From JAMLIA01 sp039810005 (GTDB lineage Bacteria > Chloroflexota > Chloroflexia > Thermomicrobiales > CFX8): DNA of 64,000 bases. Each line of letters starts with the position of its first letter. The stretch's first letter is position 1. The DNA is taken from assembly GCA_039810005.1 (NCBI GenBank), contig JBDHWD010000004.1, positions 11,246 to 75,245 on the forward strand. The letters are read 5' to 3'. A program made the translations under genes and the position numbers. Under the pieces are notes generated by a model. It ran no database searches. It was not told the origin of the DNA and saw only the letters and a program-made list of their open reading frames with translations. Positions 16,653 through 25,612 of this stretch are shown piece after piece.

Positions 16653-18413
16653 ATGTCTGATCTGCTCAAAACGTCTCTGTACCAGCGGCTGTCGCGGCGT
16701 CTGTTTCTGGGAGGGGTTGCGGCTTCAGCCGTCGGACTGCTCGTCGCCTGCGGCGGCGATGACGATGAAGAGGCGACTTCGACGCCATCGTCATCCGGCG
16801 AGGCGACCTCATCAACCGGTGGTGGCGCAGCGACTGAGCCAGCCGGTTCGCCAGAGGCGGCCGGTACGACCGAGACGGCCGGATCGCCAGAGGCCGGCGG
16901 CACACCGACGCAGGGCGGCAGCATTCTGATCGGCACGCTCGGCGAAGCAAATACGATCAACCCAATCGCTGCCAGCCAGTCGGAGGATTATTTCCGGTGC
17001 AGCCTGATCTACGAGCAGCTCGTGCGGCTCGATCCTGCGACCTACGAGCCGAAGCCGAGCCTGGCTGCCTCGTGGGAAGTGAACGACCTGACCTACACGT
17101 TCACGCTGCACGACAACATCAAGTTCTCCGATGGCTCAGACCTCACAGCTGACGACATCGCCTTCACGTTGCAGGCGATGCTCGATACGGCCAACGCCAG
17201 CCCGCGGCAGTCGCGCCTGTTCTCGATCGAGGGCGCGCAGGAGTTCGCTGATGGTTCGGCCACCGAAGTCTCCGGTATCAAGGTGGTTGATCCAACCACG
17301 CTGGAAGTGACACTGGCAGAGCCGGACGCTTCAATCCTGTTCAACTTCTATTACGTCCGGCCACTGCCGAAGGCACTGCTGGAAGGCAAAGACCTGTCGA
17401 AGGCCTCGACCGATCCGTTCTTCCAGAACCCGGTCGGAGCGGGACCGTTCAAGTTCGTCTCCTGGGCGGTCGGCAGCGACTTTGTCGGCGAGCGCAACGA
17501 GCACTACTATCAGGAGGGCAAGCCCTACCTGGACAAGTTCACGCACCGCACGATCACCGACTCGCAGGCGCTGGTGAACTCGCTGCTCTCCGGCGATATC
17601 GATGGCTCGGTCTATCCGAGCCCGTCTGGTGCTGATCAGCTCAAGGCAAATGAGGATCTTGAAGTGCTGGTGCCGCCGTTCGGCTCGCCGGACGGCTGGA
17701 TCTTCAACTTCCAGAACGAGTATCTGGCCAAGAAGGAAGTCCGCCAGGCAATCGCCTACGCGCTCAACATGGACCAGTTCTCGCAGGACTCGCTCTATGG
17801 CCTTGGGGCACCCGGCACCGGTCCGGTCGCGCCCGGCAACTTCGTGTACGACGAGTCGCTGGAGCCACATCCGTTCGATATGGATCAGGCGAAGACGCTG
17901 TTGGAGCAGGCGGGGCCGCCACCATCCGGTATCCGATTCATGGTCAATCAGGGGAACGTTCTACGCGAGGACTTCCTGACCTACACCCAGGCGCAGCTAT
18001 CCAAGCTGGGCTGGGAGATCGAGCCGGTCGTTATCGAGTACGCGACGGCCGTCGACCAGGTCATCAACCGCTCCTACGACGTTGCCGAGAGCCAGATGGT
18101 CGGTGCCGGTATCACGATCGATCCGGGCGACCTGGCTTCGTACTATCAGACTGACGGCTCGGCCAACTACTCGGGCTACAGCAACCCCGATCTGGACGCG
18201 CTCTTCGATCAGGCGCGGCAGGCGACGGACGTCGCCGAGCAGAAGGACCTCTACGCGCAGATTCAGCAGATTCTGGTTGAAGATATTCCGGCCACGTTCT
18301 CGTGGTATCGGCCGTATCTGCACGTCGTGAAGAAGAAGTTCAAGGGCTATGTGGACAGCAACCTGTCAAATGGCCTGTTCGCCGAGCTGGAGAACGTCTA
18401 CATCGAGGAGTAG
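16653..18413 (+). CDS. Peptide/dipeptide ABC transporter substrate-binding lipoprotein
   Basis: A 586-residue SBP_bac_5 (DppA/OppA-type) protein. The N-terminus combines a twin-arginine-like SRRLFLGG and a lipobox LVAC (Cys33), so it is probably a Tat-exported lipoprotein. A low-complexity linker with the repeated unit AGSPEA-x-GT follows to about residue 90. The binding domain starts with GGSILIGTLGEANTINPI and includes YTFTLHDNIKFSDG and NPVGAGPFKFVSW, typical of the family. ATG 16653 with GGGGAG upstream is preferred over the in-frame ATG 16638. It is followed by two hairpins and the permease genes. The ligand may be oligopeptide, nickel or sugar; peptide is the default. Confidence 0.93.
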   Translation: MSDLLKTSLYQRLSRRLFLGGVAASAVGLLVACGGDDDEEATSTPSSSGEATSSTGGGAATEPAGSPEAAGTTETAGSPEAGGTPTQGGSILIGTLGEANTINPIAASQSEDYFRCSLIYEQLVRLDPATYEPKPSLAASWEVNDLTYTFTLHDNIKFSDGSDLTADDIAFTLQAMLDTANASPRQSRLFSIEGAQEFADGSATEVSGIKVVDPTTLEVTLAEPDASILFNFYYVRPLPKALLEGKDLSKASTDPFFQNPVGAGPFKFVSWAVGSDFVGERNEHYYQEGKPYLDKFTHRTITDSQALVNSLLSGDIDGSVYPSPSGADQLKANEDLEVLVPPFGSPDGWIFNFQNEYLAKKEVRQAIAYALNMDQFSQDSLYGLGAPGTGPVAPGNFVYDESLEPHPFDMDQAKTLLEQAGPPPSGIRFMVNQGNVLREDFLTYTQAQLSKLGWEIEPVVIEYATAVDQVINRSYDVAESQMVGAGITIDPGDLASYYQTDGSANYSGYSNPDLDALFDQARQATDVAEQKDLYAQIQQILVEDIPATFSWYRPYLHVVKKKFKGYVDSNLSNGLFAELENVYIEE

Positions 18414-18430
18414 CCTGGCTAACTCCTGGT

Positions 18431-18489
18431 GCCGATCGCGGGCGTCGCAGCATTGCCCGCGATCGGCGACGGCGGGCACGGTGTCCGCC
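18431..18489 (+). other. Two intercistronic hairpins between binding protein and permease
   Basis: A perfect 13-base stem (18431-18443 with 18455-18467, 11-base loop) is followed at once by a second stem (18471-18479 with 18481-18489, eight of nine paired). Neither has a U-tract. Such structures between a binding-protein gene and permease genes commonly protect the upstream message, raising binding protein over permease; that role here is inferred. Confidence 0.6.
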
Positions 18490-18530
18490 GGGACTTGCTT
18501 TTGCAGACGTGCAGAGAGAGGTGATCGCCA

Positions 18531-19496
18531 ATGTCGAGCGGAGTCCTGCGCTACGCAATCCGCCGCATTTTCGGGGCGATCCCTCTCCTGCTCGGCCTGA
18601 GCCTGATCATGTTCGGCCTTGTCCACATCGCGCCGGGGGATCCAATTCAGTCGATGATCTCACCGGACAACACTGACCCGGCATTCATCGAGCAAGCGCG
18701 CAAGAATTACGGGCTGGACAAGCCGCTGCCGATTCAATACGCGATCTATATCGGCAAGCTCGTGCGCGGCGACTTCGGGCGCGCCATTACGTTCAATGGC
18801 AAGCCGGTCCTGGAGCTGATCAAGGAGCGTGCGGGCGCAACGATCATCCTGCAGATCGTCTCGCTGGCCATCGCGCTGCTGATCGCTATACCGCTCGGTG
18901 TGCTGTCGGCGACGAAGCAATACAGCCTGCTCGACAACACAACGACCGTTGGCGCATTCATCGGATTGGCGTTGCCAAACTTCTGGATCGCACTGCTGCT
19001 GCAGTTCTATCTGAGCGTGAAGCTGGGCTGGCTGCCGGCGATCAGTACGGACGTCAACAACGCCGCGCTGCTGGGCAAGGTCAAGTATTCGGTCATGCCG
19101 GTGGCGGTGCTGGCGTTTCCTTCGATCGCCTACTTCGCGCGCTTCATGCGCTCGGCGATGCTGGAAGTCATCAACCAGGACTACATGACGATGGCGCGCG
19201 CCAAGGGGCTGACCGATCGCAAGGTGCTGTATCGCCACGGATTCCGCAACGCGCTGATCCCGATGATCACCGTCACCGGCTTGCAGGTGTCACGCATTCT
19301 GGGCGGCTCGGTCATCATCGAGAAGATCTTCGCCTGGCCGGGGCTGGGATCGCTGGCCTATGACGCGATCACCCAGCGCGACTATCCGGTGATCCTCGGC
19401 GTCACGATTATCGCCGGGGCGTTCGTCATCATGGTCAACCTCATCGTCGACCTGCTCTATGTCGTCGTCGATCCGCGCGTGTCGCTGACACGGTAG
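18531..19496 (+). CDS. Peptide ABC transporter permease, DppB type
   Basis: A 321-residue integral membrane protein with about six helices. The first is LRYAIRRIFGAIPLLLGLSLIMF, the conserved DppB/OppB start, followed by APGDPIQSM and the GLDKPLPIQY periplasmic loop. The EAA loop that docks the ATPase is DYMTMARAKGLTDRKVLYRHGFRNALIP. It forms the channel with the DppC-type partner 17 bases downstream. Ribosome site GAGAGGTGA lies before ATG 18531. Confidence 0.95.
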   Translation: MSSGVLRYAIRRIFGAIPLLLGLSLIMFGLVHIAPGDPIQSMISPDNTDPAFIEQARKNYGLDKPLPIQYAIYIGKLVRGDFGRAITFNGKPVLELIKERAGATIILQIVSLAIALLIAIPLGVLSATKQYSLLDNTTTVGAFIGLALPNFWIALLLQFYLSVKLGWLPAISTDVNNAALLGKVKYSVMPVAVLAFPSIAYFARFMRSAMLEVINQDYMTMARAKGLTDRKVLYRHGFRNALIPMITVTGLQVSRILGGSVIIEKIFAWPGLGSLAYDAITQRDYPVILGVTIIAGAFVIMVNLIVDLLYVVVDPRVSLTR

Positions 19497-19513
19497 CCAC
19501 GGACGGAGCGAAG

Positions 19514-20419
19514 GTGGCAGAGCTGCAATCCACAAGCGACCTGCGGGAACAGGCCCAGGCTGAGCAGGAAGCTGGCAAGCGACAGCGACCGGTATTGCGT
19601 CGGTTCATGCAGAACAAGCTCGCGGTCGCGGGCATGGTTGTCATCGTCTTCATGTATGCGGTGGCGATCGCCGCACCGGTCATCCAGCGCTACGACTATC
19701 GTGAGATCACGCCGGGCGCGCGGAACCTCCCACCATCGTCCGAGCACTGGCTGGGGACGGATCGCAACGGACGCGACACCTACTCACGGTTGGTCTATGG
19801 CTCGCGTGTGTCGCTGGCCGTCGGCTTCGTCGCCGTCGCGATCGTGATGACGATCGGCACCTCGTTTGGCGCACTGGCTGGGTACTTCGGTGGCTGGGTC
19901 GATGGCACGCTGATGCGATTGACCGATGTGCTGCTGTCGATACCGCAGATCCTGTTACTAATCGCGGCCGCGGCATTGTTTCGGCCCAGCCTGAAGACAA
20001 CGGTGATCGTGATCGGCGTGACATCGTGGCCCGGCGCGGCCCGGCTGATCCGCGGACAGTTTCTGTCGCTGCGCGATCAGGAATACGTGACGGCAGCGCG
20101 GACGATCGGAGCACCGCCATTCCGCATCATCATGCGGCACCTGATGCCGAACGCGATGGCGATCATCATCGTCGAGACGACGCTCTGGCTGTCGTACGCG
20201 ATCCTGCTGGAGGCAAGCCTGTCGTACCTCGGGCTCGGCGTGCAGATTCCGACGCCGTCGTGGGGCAACATGCTGCAGGACGGCCAGCGCGAGCTGCTTG
20301 TCGGCGCGTGGTGGCTGACGTTCTTCCCCGGCCTGGCGATCTTCATGACCGCGCTGGCCTTCAATCTCGTCGGCGATGGTCTGCGCGACGCATTCGACCC
20401 ACGCCAGCGCCGCCGGTAA
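19514..20419 (+). CDS. Peptide ABC transporter permease, DppC type
   Basis: A 301-residue permease and the partner of the DppB-type protein. An N-terminal cytoplasmic tail precedes helix 1 (LAVAGMVVIVFMYAVAIAAPVI). HWLGTDRNGRDTYSRLVYGSRVSL is the DppC hallmark, and EYVTAARTIGAPPFRIIMRHLMPN is the ATPase-docking EAA loop. The start is GTG 19514 with CGGAGCGAAG upstream. The operon ends here at a strong hairpin; no DppD or DppF ATPase gene is present, so an ATPase must be supplied from elsewhere. Confidence 0.95.
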   Translation: MAELQSTSDLREQAQAEQEAGKRQRPVLRRFMQNKLAVAGMVVIVFMYAVAIAAPVIQRYDYREITPGARNLPPSSEHWLGTDRNGRDTYSRLVYGSRVSLAVGFVAVAIVMTIGTSFGALAGYFGGWVDGTLMRLTDVLLSIPQILLLIAAAALFRPSLKTTVIVIGVTSWPGAARLIRGQFLSLRDQEYVTAARTIGAPPFRIIMRHLMPNAMAIIIVETTLWLSYAILLEASLSYLGLGVQIPTPSWGNMLQDGQRELLVGAWWLTFFPGLAIFMTALAFNLVGDGLRDAFDPRQRRR

Positions 20420-20435
20420 AGGCGGCCGGAGAGAG

Positions 20436-20478
20436 AAATCGAGCGGGCCAACCAGTGAGGTTGGCCCGCTGGCGATTT
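20436..20478. terminator. Bidirectional hairpin terminator
   Basis: AGCGGGCCAAC (20442-20452) pairs perfectly with 20460-20470 around a seven-base loop; flanking AAATC and GATTT extend the stem and supply short A and T runs on both sides. It lies between the convergent dppC-type and propeller genes and suits both. Confidence 0.75.
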
Positions 20479-20496
20479 CGAGGTTGAGCCGCCGTC

Positions 20497-23400
20497 CTAG
20501 CCGATAGCCGGGACGCCAGCGGCCGCAATCTTGTCGTTGAGATCCTTCGTCACCGCATCGACGACCTTCTGCAACGCAGCGAGGTTCTCGTCGGCCTGAG
20601 CCGCCAGGACATCAAATACCTCGTAGGTCTGCTGTGGCGGGTGCGAGTCGCCGTAGGCGACAGTGCCTTGTAGCGACGCGAGCTTCGAGTTGACCTTCGG
20701 CGGGTAGTTAAACGAGTCGGCTGCGCCCTTCGAGCGCGATTCGACCAGCTCACCTTCGGCCGCCAGCAATTGCTCGCTCGCCTGCTTCAACGTCGGGATG
20801 AGGTCGTCCTTGCCGGCGTCGCGCAGGCGGACCGCCCAGGCGTCGATCTGCTCGCGCAGCTTGCGACTGGCCAGCACCGCCTCATGGACAGCGCCGAGCT
20901 TGTCGCGGATCTGCAGCAGCAGGTCGCGCTGCGCGATGAGATCGTCGTCGGTGGCGCTGACGCGCGGGTCACGCTTGACCTCAAACGGTTGGCGATACGT
21001 GTTGCCGCCGACCTCCAGTCGCGCTTCGTACTGACCGGGGGCAACGACCGGGCCAATCGTGCTGCCGCCCCAGTAGAGCGAGAGTGCTGCGCCCTCAATC
21101 TTGGTTGCGTCCGGGTAGCGCATGTTCCAGACGAAGCGGTGCAGGCCCGGCTCGCCGCGCAAGCGCATCTCGGCCGGTTGCTTCGACTGATCTTCGGCGA
21201 GCGCGAAGCGCTGGATCTGCTCGCCTTCGGCGGTCCAGAAGCTGAGCGAGATATCCTGAGCCGGCTTCTCACCAGAGAGAGCGTAGTGGACTGTTACGCC
21301 GAGGTCCGGATTCTCGCCGGCGTTGAGCAGCTCGAAGCGCGTACCGCCATCCTCGGCGGCGTGGACGATACCCATGACCTGGCTACCGCCGGTGTTGACG
21401 TAAGACTTGTAGCCGACGGTGCCCGAGCGACCCCATGAGTTGACAGGTTTGATCCGGTACGTGGTTGCGATGGGGAACAGCGTGGCTGGCGCATCGCCAT
21501 CGGCGGCCCGCCACTCGCGGACCGGCGCGAGATCATCGAGCAGCCAGAAGGAGCGCCCGTGCGTGCCGATGACGAGGCTGTTGTCGTGCACGATCAGGTC
21601 GTGGATCGGGACAACCGGCAGCGCGCGCCGACCATTTCCGCCAGCTCCGCCGGAGAGCTGCTGCCAACTGTCGCCAGCATCCCACGATACATACAGGCCA
21701 GTCTCGGTTCCGGCGTAGAGCAGTCCGGGCACCGCCGGATCCTCACGGACGACGCGGGTGAAGTCATCATCCGGGATGCCGCTGGTGACCATCTGCCAGG
21801 TCGCACCATAATCGGTCGTGCGCAGCAGATAGGGACGGAAATCGTCCAGCTTGTAACGGGTGGCGGCGACCCAGGCAGTGGCTGGGTCGTGCGGGGAGGC
21901 GTCGATGATACTGATCAGCGCCCAGTCGGGCAGCTCGCTCGGGGTAACGTCGGTCCAGCTTTCACCGCCGTCGCGAGAGACGTTGATCCGGCCGTCGTCC
22001 GAGCCGGCCCACAGGATACCGGGCTGCACGGGGGACTCGGCGAAGGCGAAGATCGTTCCGTAATACTCGGTACTGACGTTGTCCTTGGTGATCGGCCCGC
22101 CGGATGGGCCAAGCGTTTCAGGATCGCCGCGCGTCAGATCGGGGCTGATCGGCGCGAACTGCTGGCCGCCGTTGGTTGAGCGAAAGACGTGGTTGCCGGT
22201 GACATAGAGGACATCGGGGTCGTGCGGCGAGAGGACGATCGGGAAGGTCCACTGGAAGCGATACTTCATCGCCTCAGCACCGTAGCCGATTGGATCCTCG
22301 GGCCAGACAGTGATGTCCACCTCCTGGCGCGCGCCGTGGTCGTAGCGCGTCATCCGGGTGGCGTAACTGCCGGCAAAGATGATGTCGGGGTCATCGGGGC
22401 GCACAGCAATGTAGCCGGACTCGCCGCCGCCGACGGGCCAGGTGTCGTCTTCAGTGATTGCACCGCGGTCGGAGTAGCTTGGGATCGTGATCGTCGTGTT
22501 GTCCTGCTGCGCACCATAGATGCGAAAGGGGAACTGGGTATCAGTGGTGACGTGATAGAGCTGAGCAGTCGGCTGATTGTAGATACTCGACCAGGTCACG
22601 CCGCCGTCAAATGAGACGCAGGCACCGCCATCGTTAGCCTCGATCATCCGCTTTGTATTGGCCGGGTCGATCCAGAGATCGTGGTTGTCGCCGTGCGGCG
22701 TCGGTATCTGGATAAAGCTGGTGCCGGCGTCGGTTGACTTCCACATGCCGAGGTTCAGGACGTAGACCGTATCGGGATCGACCGGGTCAGCAAAGATGTG
22801 CATGTAGTACCAGGGGCGCTGGCGCAACTCCGGGTTGTCGCTGACGCGAGTCCAGGTGTCACCGCCGTTGTCGGAGCGGAAGAGACCACCCTCCTTCGCC
22901 TCGACGATGGCCCAGACGCGCTGCGGGCGAGCGGGGGAGACAGTGACGCCGATGCGACCCTTGAGTCCCTGGGGAAGGCCGGGGTTGTCGGTCAGCTCGA
23001 TCCATGTATCGCCGCCGTCGGTCGTCTTGAAGATGCCGCTGCCTGGTCCTCCCGAAACGAGTGACCACGGCGAGCGCTGAGCGTCCCACATCGCAGCGTA
23101 GAGCGTGCGCGGGTTCGTGGCATCCATCGAGAGGTCGCACGCGCCGGTGCGCTCGTCACGGTACAGAACCTTTTCCCAGGTCGCGCCGCCGTCGAGCGTG
23201 CGGTAGACGCCGCGATCCTCGTGCGGACCGAAGGCGTGACCGAACGCGGCGACGTAGACGTGATCGGGGTTGTTCGGGTGGACACGAACGCGCGCTATAT
23301 GGCGGGTCGTCTCCAACCCCAGGTGTCGCCAGGATTCGCCGGCATCGTCAGAACGGTAGACGCCATCACCGTGGGAGACGTTGCCACGGATGCACGACTC

Positions 23401-23661
23401 GCCCATGCCGGCGTAGACGACATTTGGAGCGGATTCCGCGACGGCGACCGCGCCAACCGAGGCGGTCTTGAAGTAGCCATCGGACACGTTCAGCCACGAG
23501 GCACCGGCATCGTCGGTCTTCCAGATGCCACCGGAGCAGGCACCAAAGTAGTAGGTCATTGGCTGGCTGGTGTGCCCGGCGACAGCGACGCTGCGTCCTC
23601 CGCGGAACGGTCCCGCCTGCCGCCAATGCAAACCCGCAACAAGATCATGAATGTTGGACAT
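20497..23661 (-). CDS. Sortilin/VPS10-type BNR beta-propeller protein
   Basis: A 1054-residue protein with many Asp-box (BNR) repeats such as SDDAGESWRHL, TTDGGDTWIEL, SDNGGDTWTRV and SRDGGESWTDV, spread over about residues 35-720 and forming one or two large beta-propellers like sortilin or xyloglucanase. A C-terminal beta-sandwich-like region follows (APGQYEARLEVGG), then a helical tail with coiled-coil character. ATG 23661 is chosen for GGAGG nine bases upstream. No signal peptide or membrane helix is visible in this frame, unlike most secreted relatives. No catalytic residues can be assigned; binding, protease or glycosidase function are all open. It converges on the transporter operon. 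Confidence 0.85.
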   Translation of the reverse strand: MSNIHDLVAGLHWRQAGPFRGGRSVAVAGHTSQPMTYYFGACSGGIWKTDDAGASWLNVSDGYFKTASVGAVAVAESAPNVVYAGMGESCIRGNVSHGDGVYRSDDAGESWRHLGLETTRHIARVRVHPNNPDHVYVAAFGHAFGPHEDRGVYRTLDGGATWEKVLYRDERTGACDLSMDATNPRTLYAAMWDAQRSPWSLVSGGPGSGIFKTTDGGDTWIELTDNPGLPQGLKGRIGVTVSPARPQRVWAIVEAKEGGLFRSDNGGDTWTRVSDNPELRQRPWYYMHIFADPVDPDTVYVLNLGMWKSTDAGTSFIQIPTPHGDNHDLWIDPANTKRMIEANDGGACVSFDGGVTWSSIYNQPTAQLYHVTTDTQFPFRIYGAQQDNTTITIPSYSDRGAITEDDTWPVGGGESGYIAVRPDDPDIIFAGSYATRMTRYDHGARQEVDITVWPEDPIGYGAEAMKYRFQWTFPIVLSPHDPDVLYVTGNHVFRSTNGGQQFAPISPDLTRGDPETLGPSGGPITKDNVSTEYYGTIFAFAESPVQPGILWAGSDDGRINVSRDGGESWTDVTPSELPDWALISIIDASPHDPATAWVAATRYKLDDFRPYLLRTTDYGATWQMVTSGIPDDDFTRVVREDPAVPGLLYAGTETGLYVSWDAGDSWQQLSGGAGGNGRRALPVVPIHDLIVHDNSLVIGTHGRSFWLLDDLAPVREWRAADGDAPATLFPIATTYRIKPVNSWGRSGTVGYKSYVNTGGSQVMGIVHAAEDGGTRFELLNAGENPDLGVTVHYALSGEKPAQDISLSFWTAEGEQIQRFALAEDQSKQPAEMRLRGEPGLHRFVWNMRYPDATKIEGAALSLYWGGSTIGPVVAPGQYEARLEVGGNTYRQPFEVKRDPRVSATDDDLIAQRDLLLQIRDKLGAVHEAVLASRKLREQIDAWAVRLRDAGKDDLIPTLKQASEQLLAAEGELVESRSKGAADSFNYPPKVNSKLASLQGTVAYGDSHPPQQTYEVFDVLAAQADENLAALQKVVDAVTKDLNDKIAAAGVPAIG

Positions 23662-23770
23662 CAGTGAAATCCTCCCATCGGTGCCACCCAGCCGGTTGAG
23701 GCGATGGTAGTCGTGAGTGCTACGCTGGTCAACCACGCCCACTCACATTCCACCGTGACTCAACCCTTGC

Positions 23771-23800
23771 TTGTGTCGTTGCACAATCAATGCTATTGTG
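23771..23800 (+). promoter_or_regulatory. Candidate promoter with overlapping palindrome upstream of the amidase gene
   Basis: TTGTGT (23771-23776) and TATTGT (23794-23799) are 17 bases apart. An inverted repeat, CACAAT (23782-23787) and ATTGTG (23795-23800), spans the spacer and covers the -10 box, which would suit a repressor site. About 46 bases of leader would follow. Confidence 0.4.
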
Positions 23801-23852
23801 GCAGCGCTCCGGCAAATCGCACTCATGCATCTAAAGACTGGGAGGTAGGGCG

Positions 23853-25508
23853 ATGCTCGATCGTAGTCGACTTAGCCGTCGATCTTTCATGCAACGCTCC
23901 GCCGCCGTGGCCGCCGGGGCGGCGATGGCGGGGTGGTCAGGTATTCACACGGGTAAGGTGGCGATGGCCGGGTCTCTCTGGAATCCGGTCTATGAAGACA
24001 TCCAGGAAGCGACGATTGCCGACCTGCAGGCGCGGCTGACGGATGGCTCACTCACTGCACAACAGTTGACCGGAATGTACCTGGCCCGAATTGCGCAACT
24101 GGATCAGGACGGCCCGCGGCTCAATTCAGTGATGATGACCAATCCGGACGCACTCAACATCGCGATCAACCTCGATCGCGAGCGCGCCGAAGGAAACGTG
24201 CGCGGTCCGCTCCACGGCATCCCGATCCTGCTCAAGGACAACATCGACACGGCCGACCAGATGCCGAACACGGGCGGGTCGATCGCGCTGGCCAACAACT
24301 TCCGCACCCAGGACGCGACGATCGCGGCGCGGCTGCGCGAGGCGGGGGCGATCGTGCTGGGCAAGACGAACCTCAGCGAGTGGGCGAACTTCCGCTCGAC
24401 GCAGTCGTCCAGCGGCTGGAGCGGTGCCGGTCGCCAGACGAAGAACCCGTACGTCCTGACGCACAACCCGTGCGGGTCGAGTTCCGGTTCGGGTGCGGCA
24501 GCATCGGCCAACTTCGCCGCCGCTGCCATCGGCACCGAGACGGATGGCTCGATCGTCTGTCCGGCCAACGCCAATGGGCTAGTCGGCATCAAACCAACAG
24601 TCGGCCTGACCAGCCGCGCCGGCGTCATTCCGATCGCCCATTCGCAGGACACCATCGGGCCGTTAGCACGAACGGTGGCGGACGCTGCAGCGGTTCTCAG
24701 CGCAATCGCCGGCCCAGATCCGCGTGATCCAATGACGGCCGCCAGTTCCGCGCAGGTGAAGCCTGACTATACGGAATTCCTCGATCCGGACGCGCTGGCC
24801 GGGGCGCGCATCGGCGTGCCGCGAACTGGCGGGATGTGGGGCTACAGTCCTGAGGCAGACGGAATCGTCGAGGCAGCCATTCAGGCGATGCGCGACATGG
24901 GTGCCACGATCGTCGATCCGGCCGACATCCCGACGGCGGATCAGATGGCGAGCAGCAACGCCGAGTTCACGGTGCTGCTCTACGAGTTCAAGGCGGACCT
25001 CAACGACTATCTCGCGACGGTCGGGCCGGATGTGCCGGTGCGCTCGCTCGCCGATCTGATCGACTTCAACACCGCAAACTGGCAGGTCGAGATGCCCTAC
25101 TTCGGGCAGGAGATCTTCGAGATGGCGGTCGATCTCGGCGGGCTGGACGACCCGGTCTACCTGGCTGCGCTGGCCGAAAGCCATTCACTCTCACGCGAGC
25201 AAGGGCTCGATGCCATCCTGGATCAGTACGACCTCGACGCGCTGGTCGCGCCGACCGGGAGTCCGGCCTGGCCGACTGACGTGATCAATGGCGACCACTT
25301 CCTCGGCGCGAGCTCCGGGCCGGCAGCGATGGCCGGATATCCACTCGTCTCGGTGCCGGCCGGTGACTCGTTCGGGCTGCCCGTGAACGTTACGTTCATG
25401 GGGCGCGCATGGAGCGAGCCGACGCTGATTGCACTGGCCTACGCCTTCGAGCAAGGAACAATGCATCGACGCGCGCCGAGGATGCTGCCGTCGCTCGATC
25501 TGCCGTAG
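23853..25508 (+). CDS. Tat-exported amidase-signature hydrolase
   Basis: A 551-residue amidase-signature enzyme. The N-terminus has a twin-arginine signal, LSRRSFMQRS, plus an Ala-rich hydrophobic stretch, so it is probably exported folded. The Ser-cisSer-Lys triad is visible: Lys128 in ILLKDNIDT, the cis-Ser in CGSSSGSGAA (around 209-211) and the nucleophile Ser233 in ETDGSIVCPA. This family hydrolyses amide bonds; the exported forms often act on peptide C-terminal amides or small amides, while GatA works on tRNA. There is no gatC or gatB here, so a tRNA role is unlikely. GGGAGG lies just before ATG 23853. Confidence 0.92.
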   Translation: MLDRSRLSRRSFMQRSAAVAAGAAMAGWSGIHTGKVAMAGSLWNPVYEDIQEATIADLQARLTDGSLTAQQLTGMYLARIAQLDQDGPRLNSVMMTNPDALNIAINLDRERAEGNVRGPLHGIPILLKDNIDTADQMPNTGGSIALANNFRTQDATIAARLREAGAIVLGKTNLSEWANFRSTQSSSGWSGAGRQTKNPYVLTHNPCGSSSGSGAAASANFAAAAIGTETDGSIVCPANANGLVGIKPTVGLTSRAGVIPIAHSQDTIGPLARTVADAAAVLSAIAGPDPRDPMTAASSAQVKPDYTEFLDPDALAGARIGVPRTGGMWGYSPEADGIVEAAIQAMRDMGATIVDPADIPTADQMASSNAEFTVLLYEFKADLNDYLATVGPDVPVRSLADLIDFNTANWQVEMPYFGQEIFEMAVDLGGLDDPVYLAALAESHSLSREQGLDAILDQYDLDALVAPTGSPAWPTDVINGDHFLGASSGPAAMAGYPLVSVPAGDSFGLPVNVTFMGRAWSEPTLIALAYAFEQGTMHRRAPRMLPSLDLP

Positions 25509-25612
25509 CATTCGAGCCGCACCCAATCCGGGCGCTAGCGGACGCACCAGCCGGAGCAGCGTCCGCCTGCGCCCTACGTCTGCAATGCACCAAGAGAGCA
25601 CGGACAAGACTG

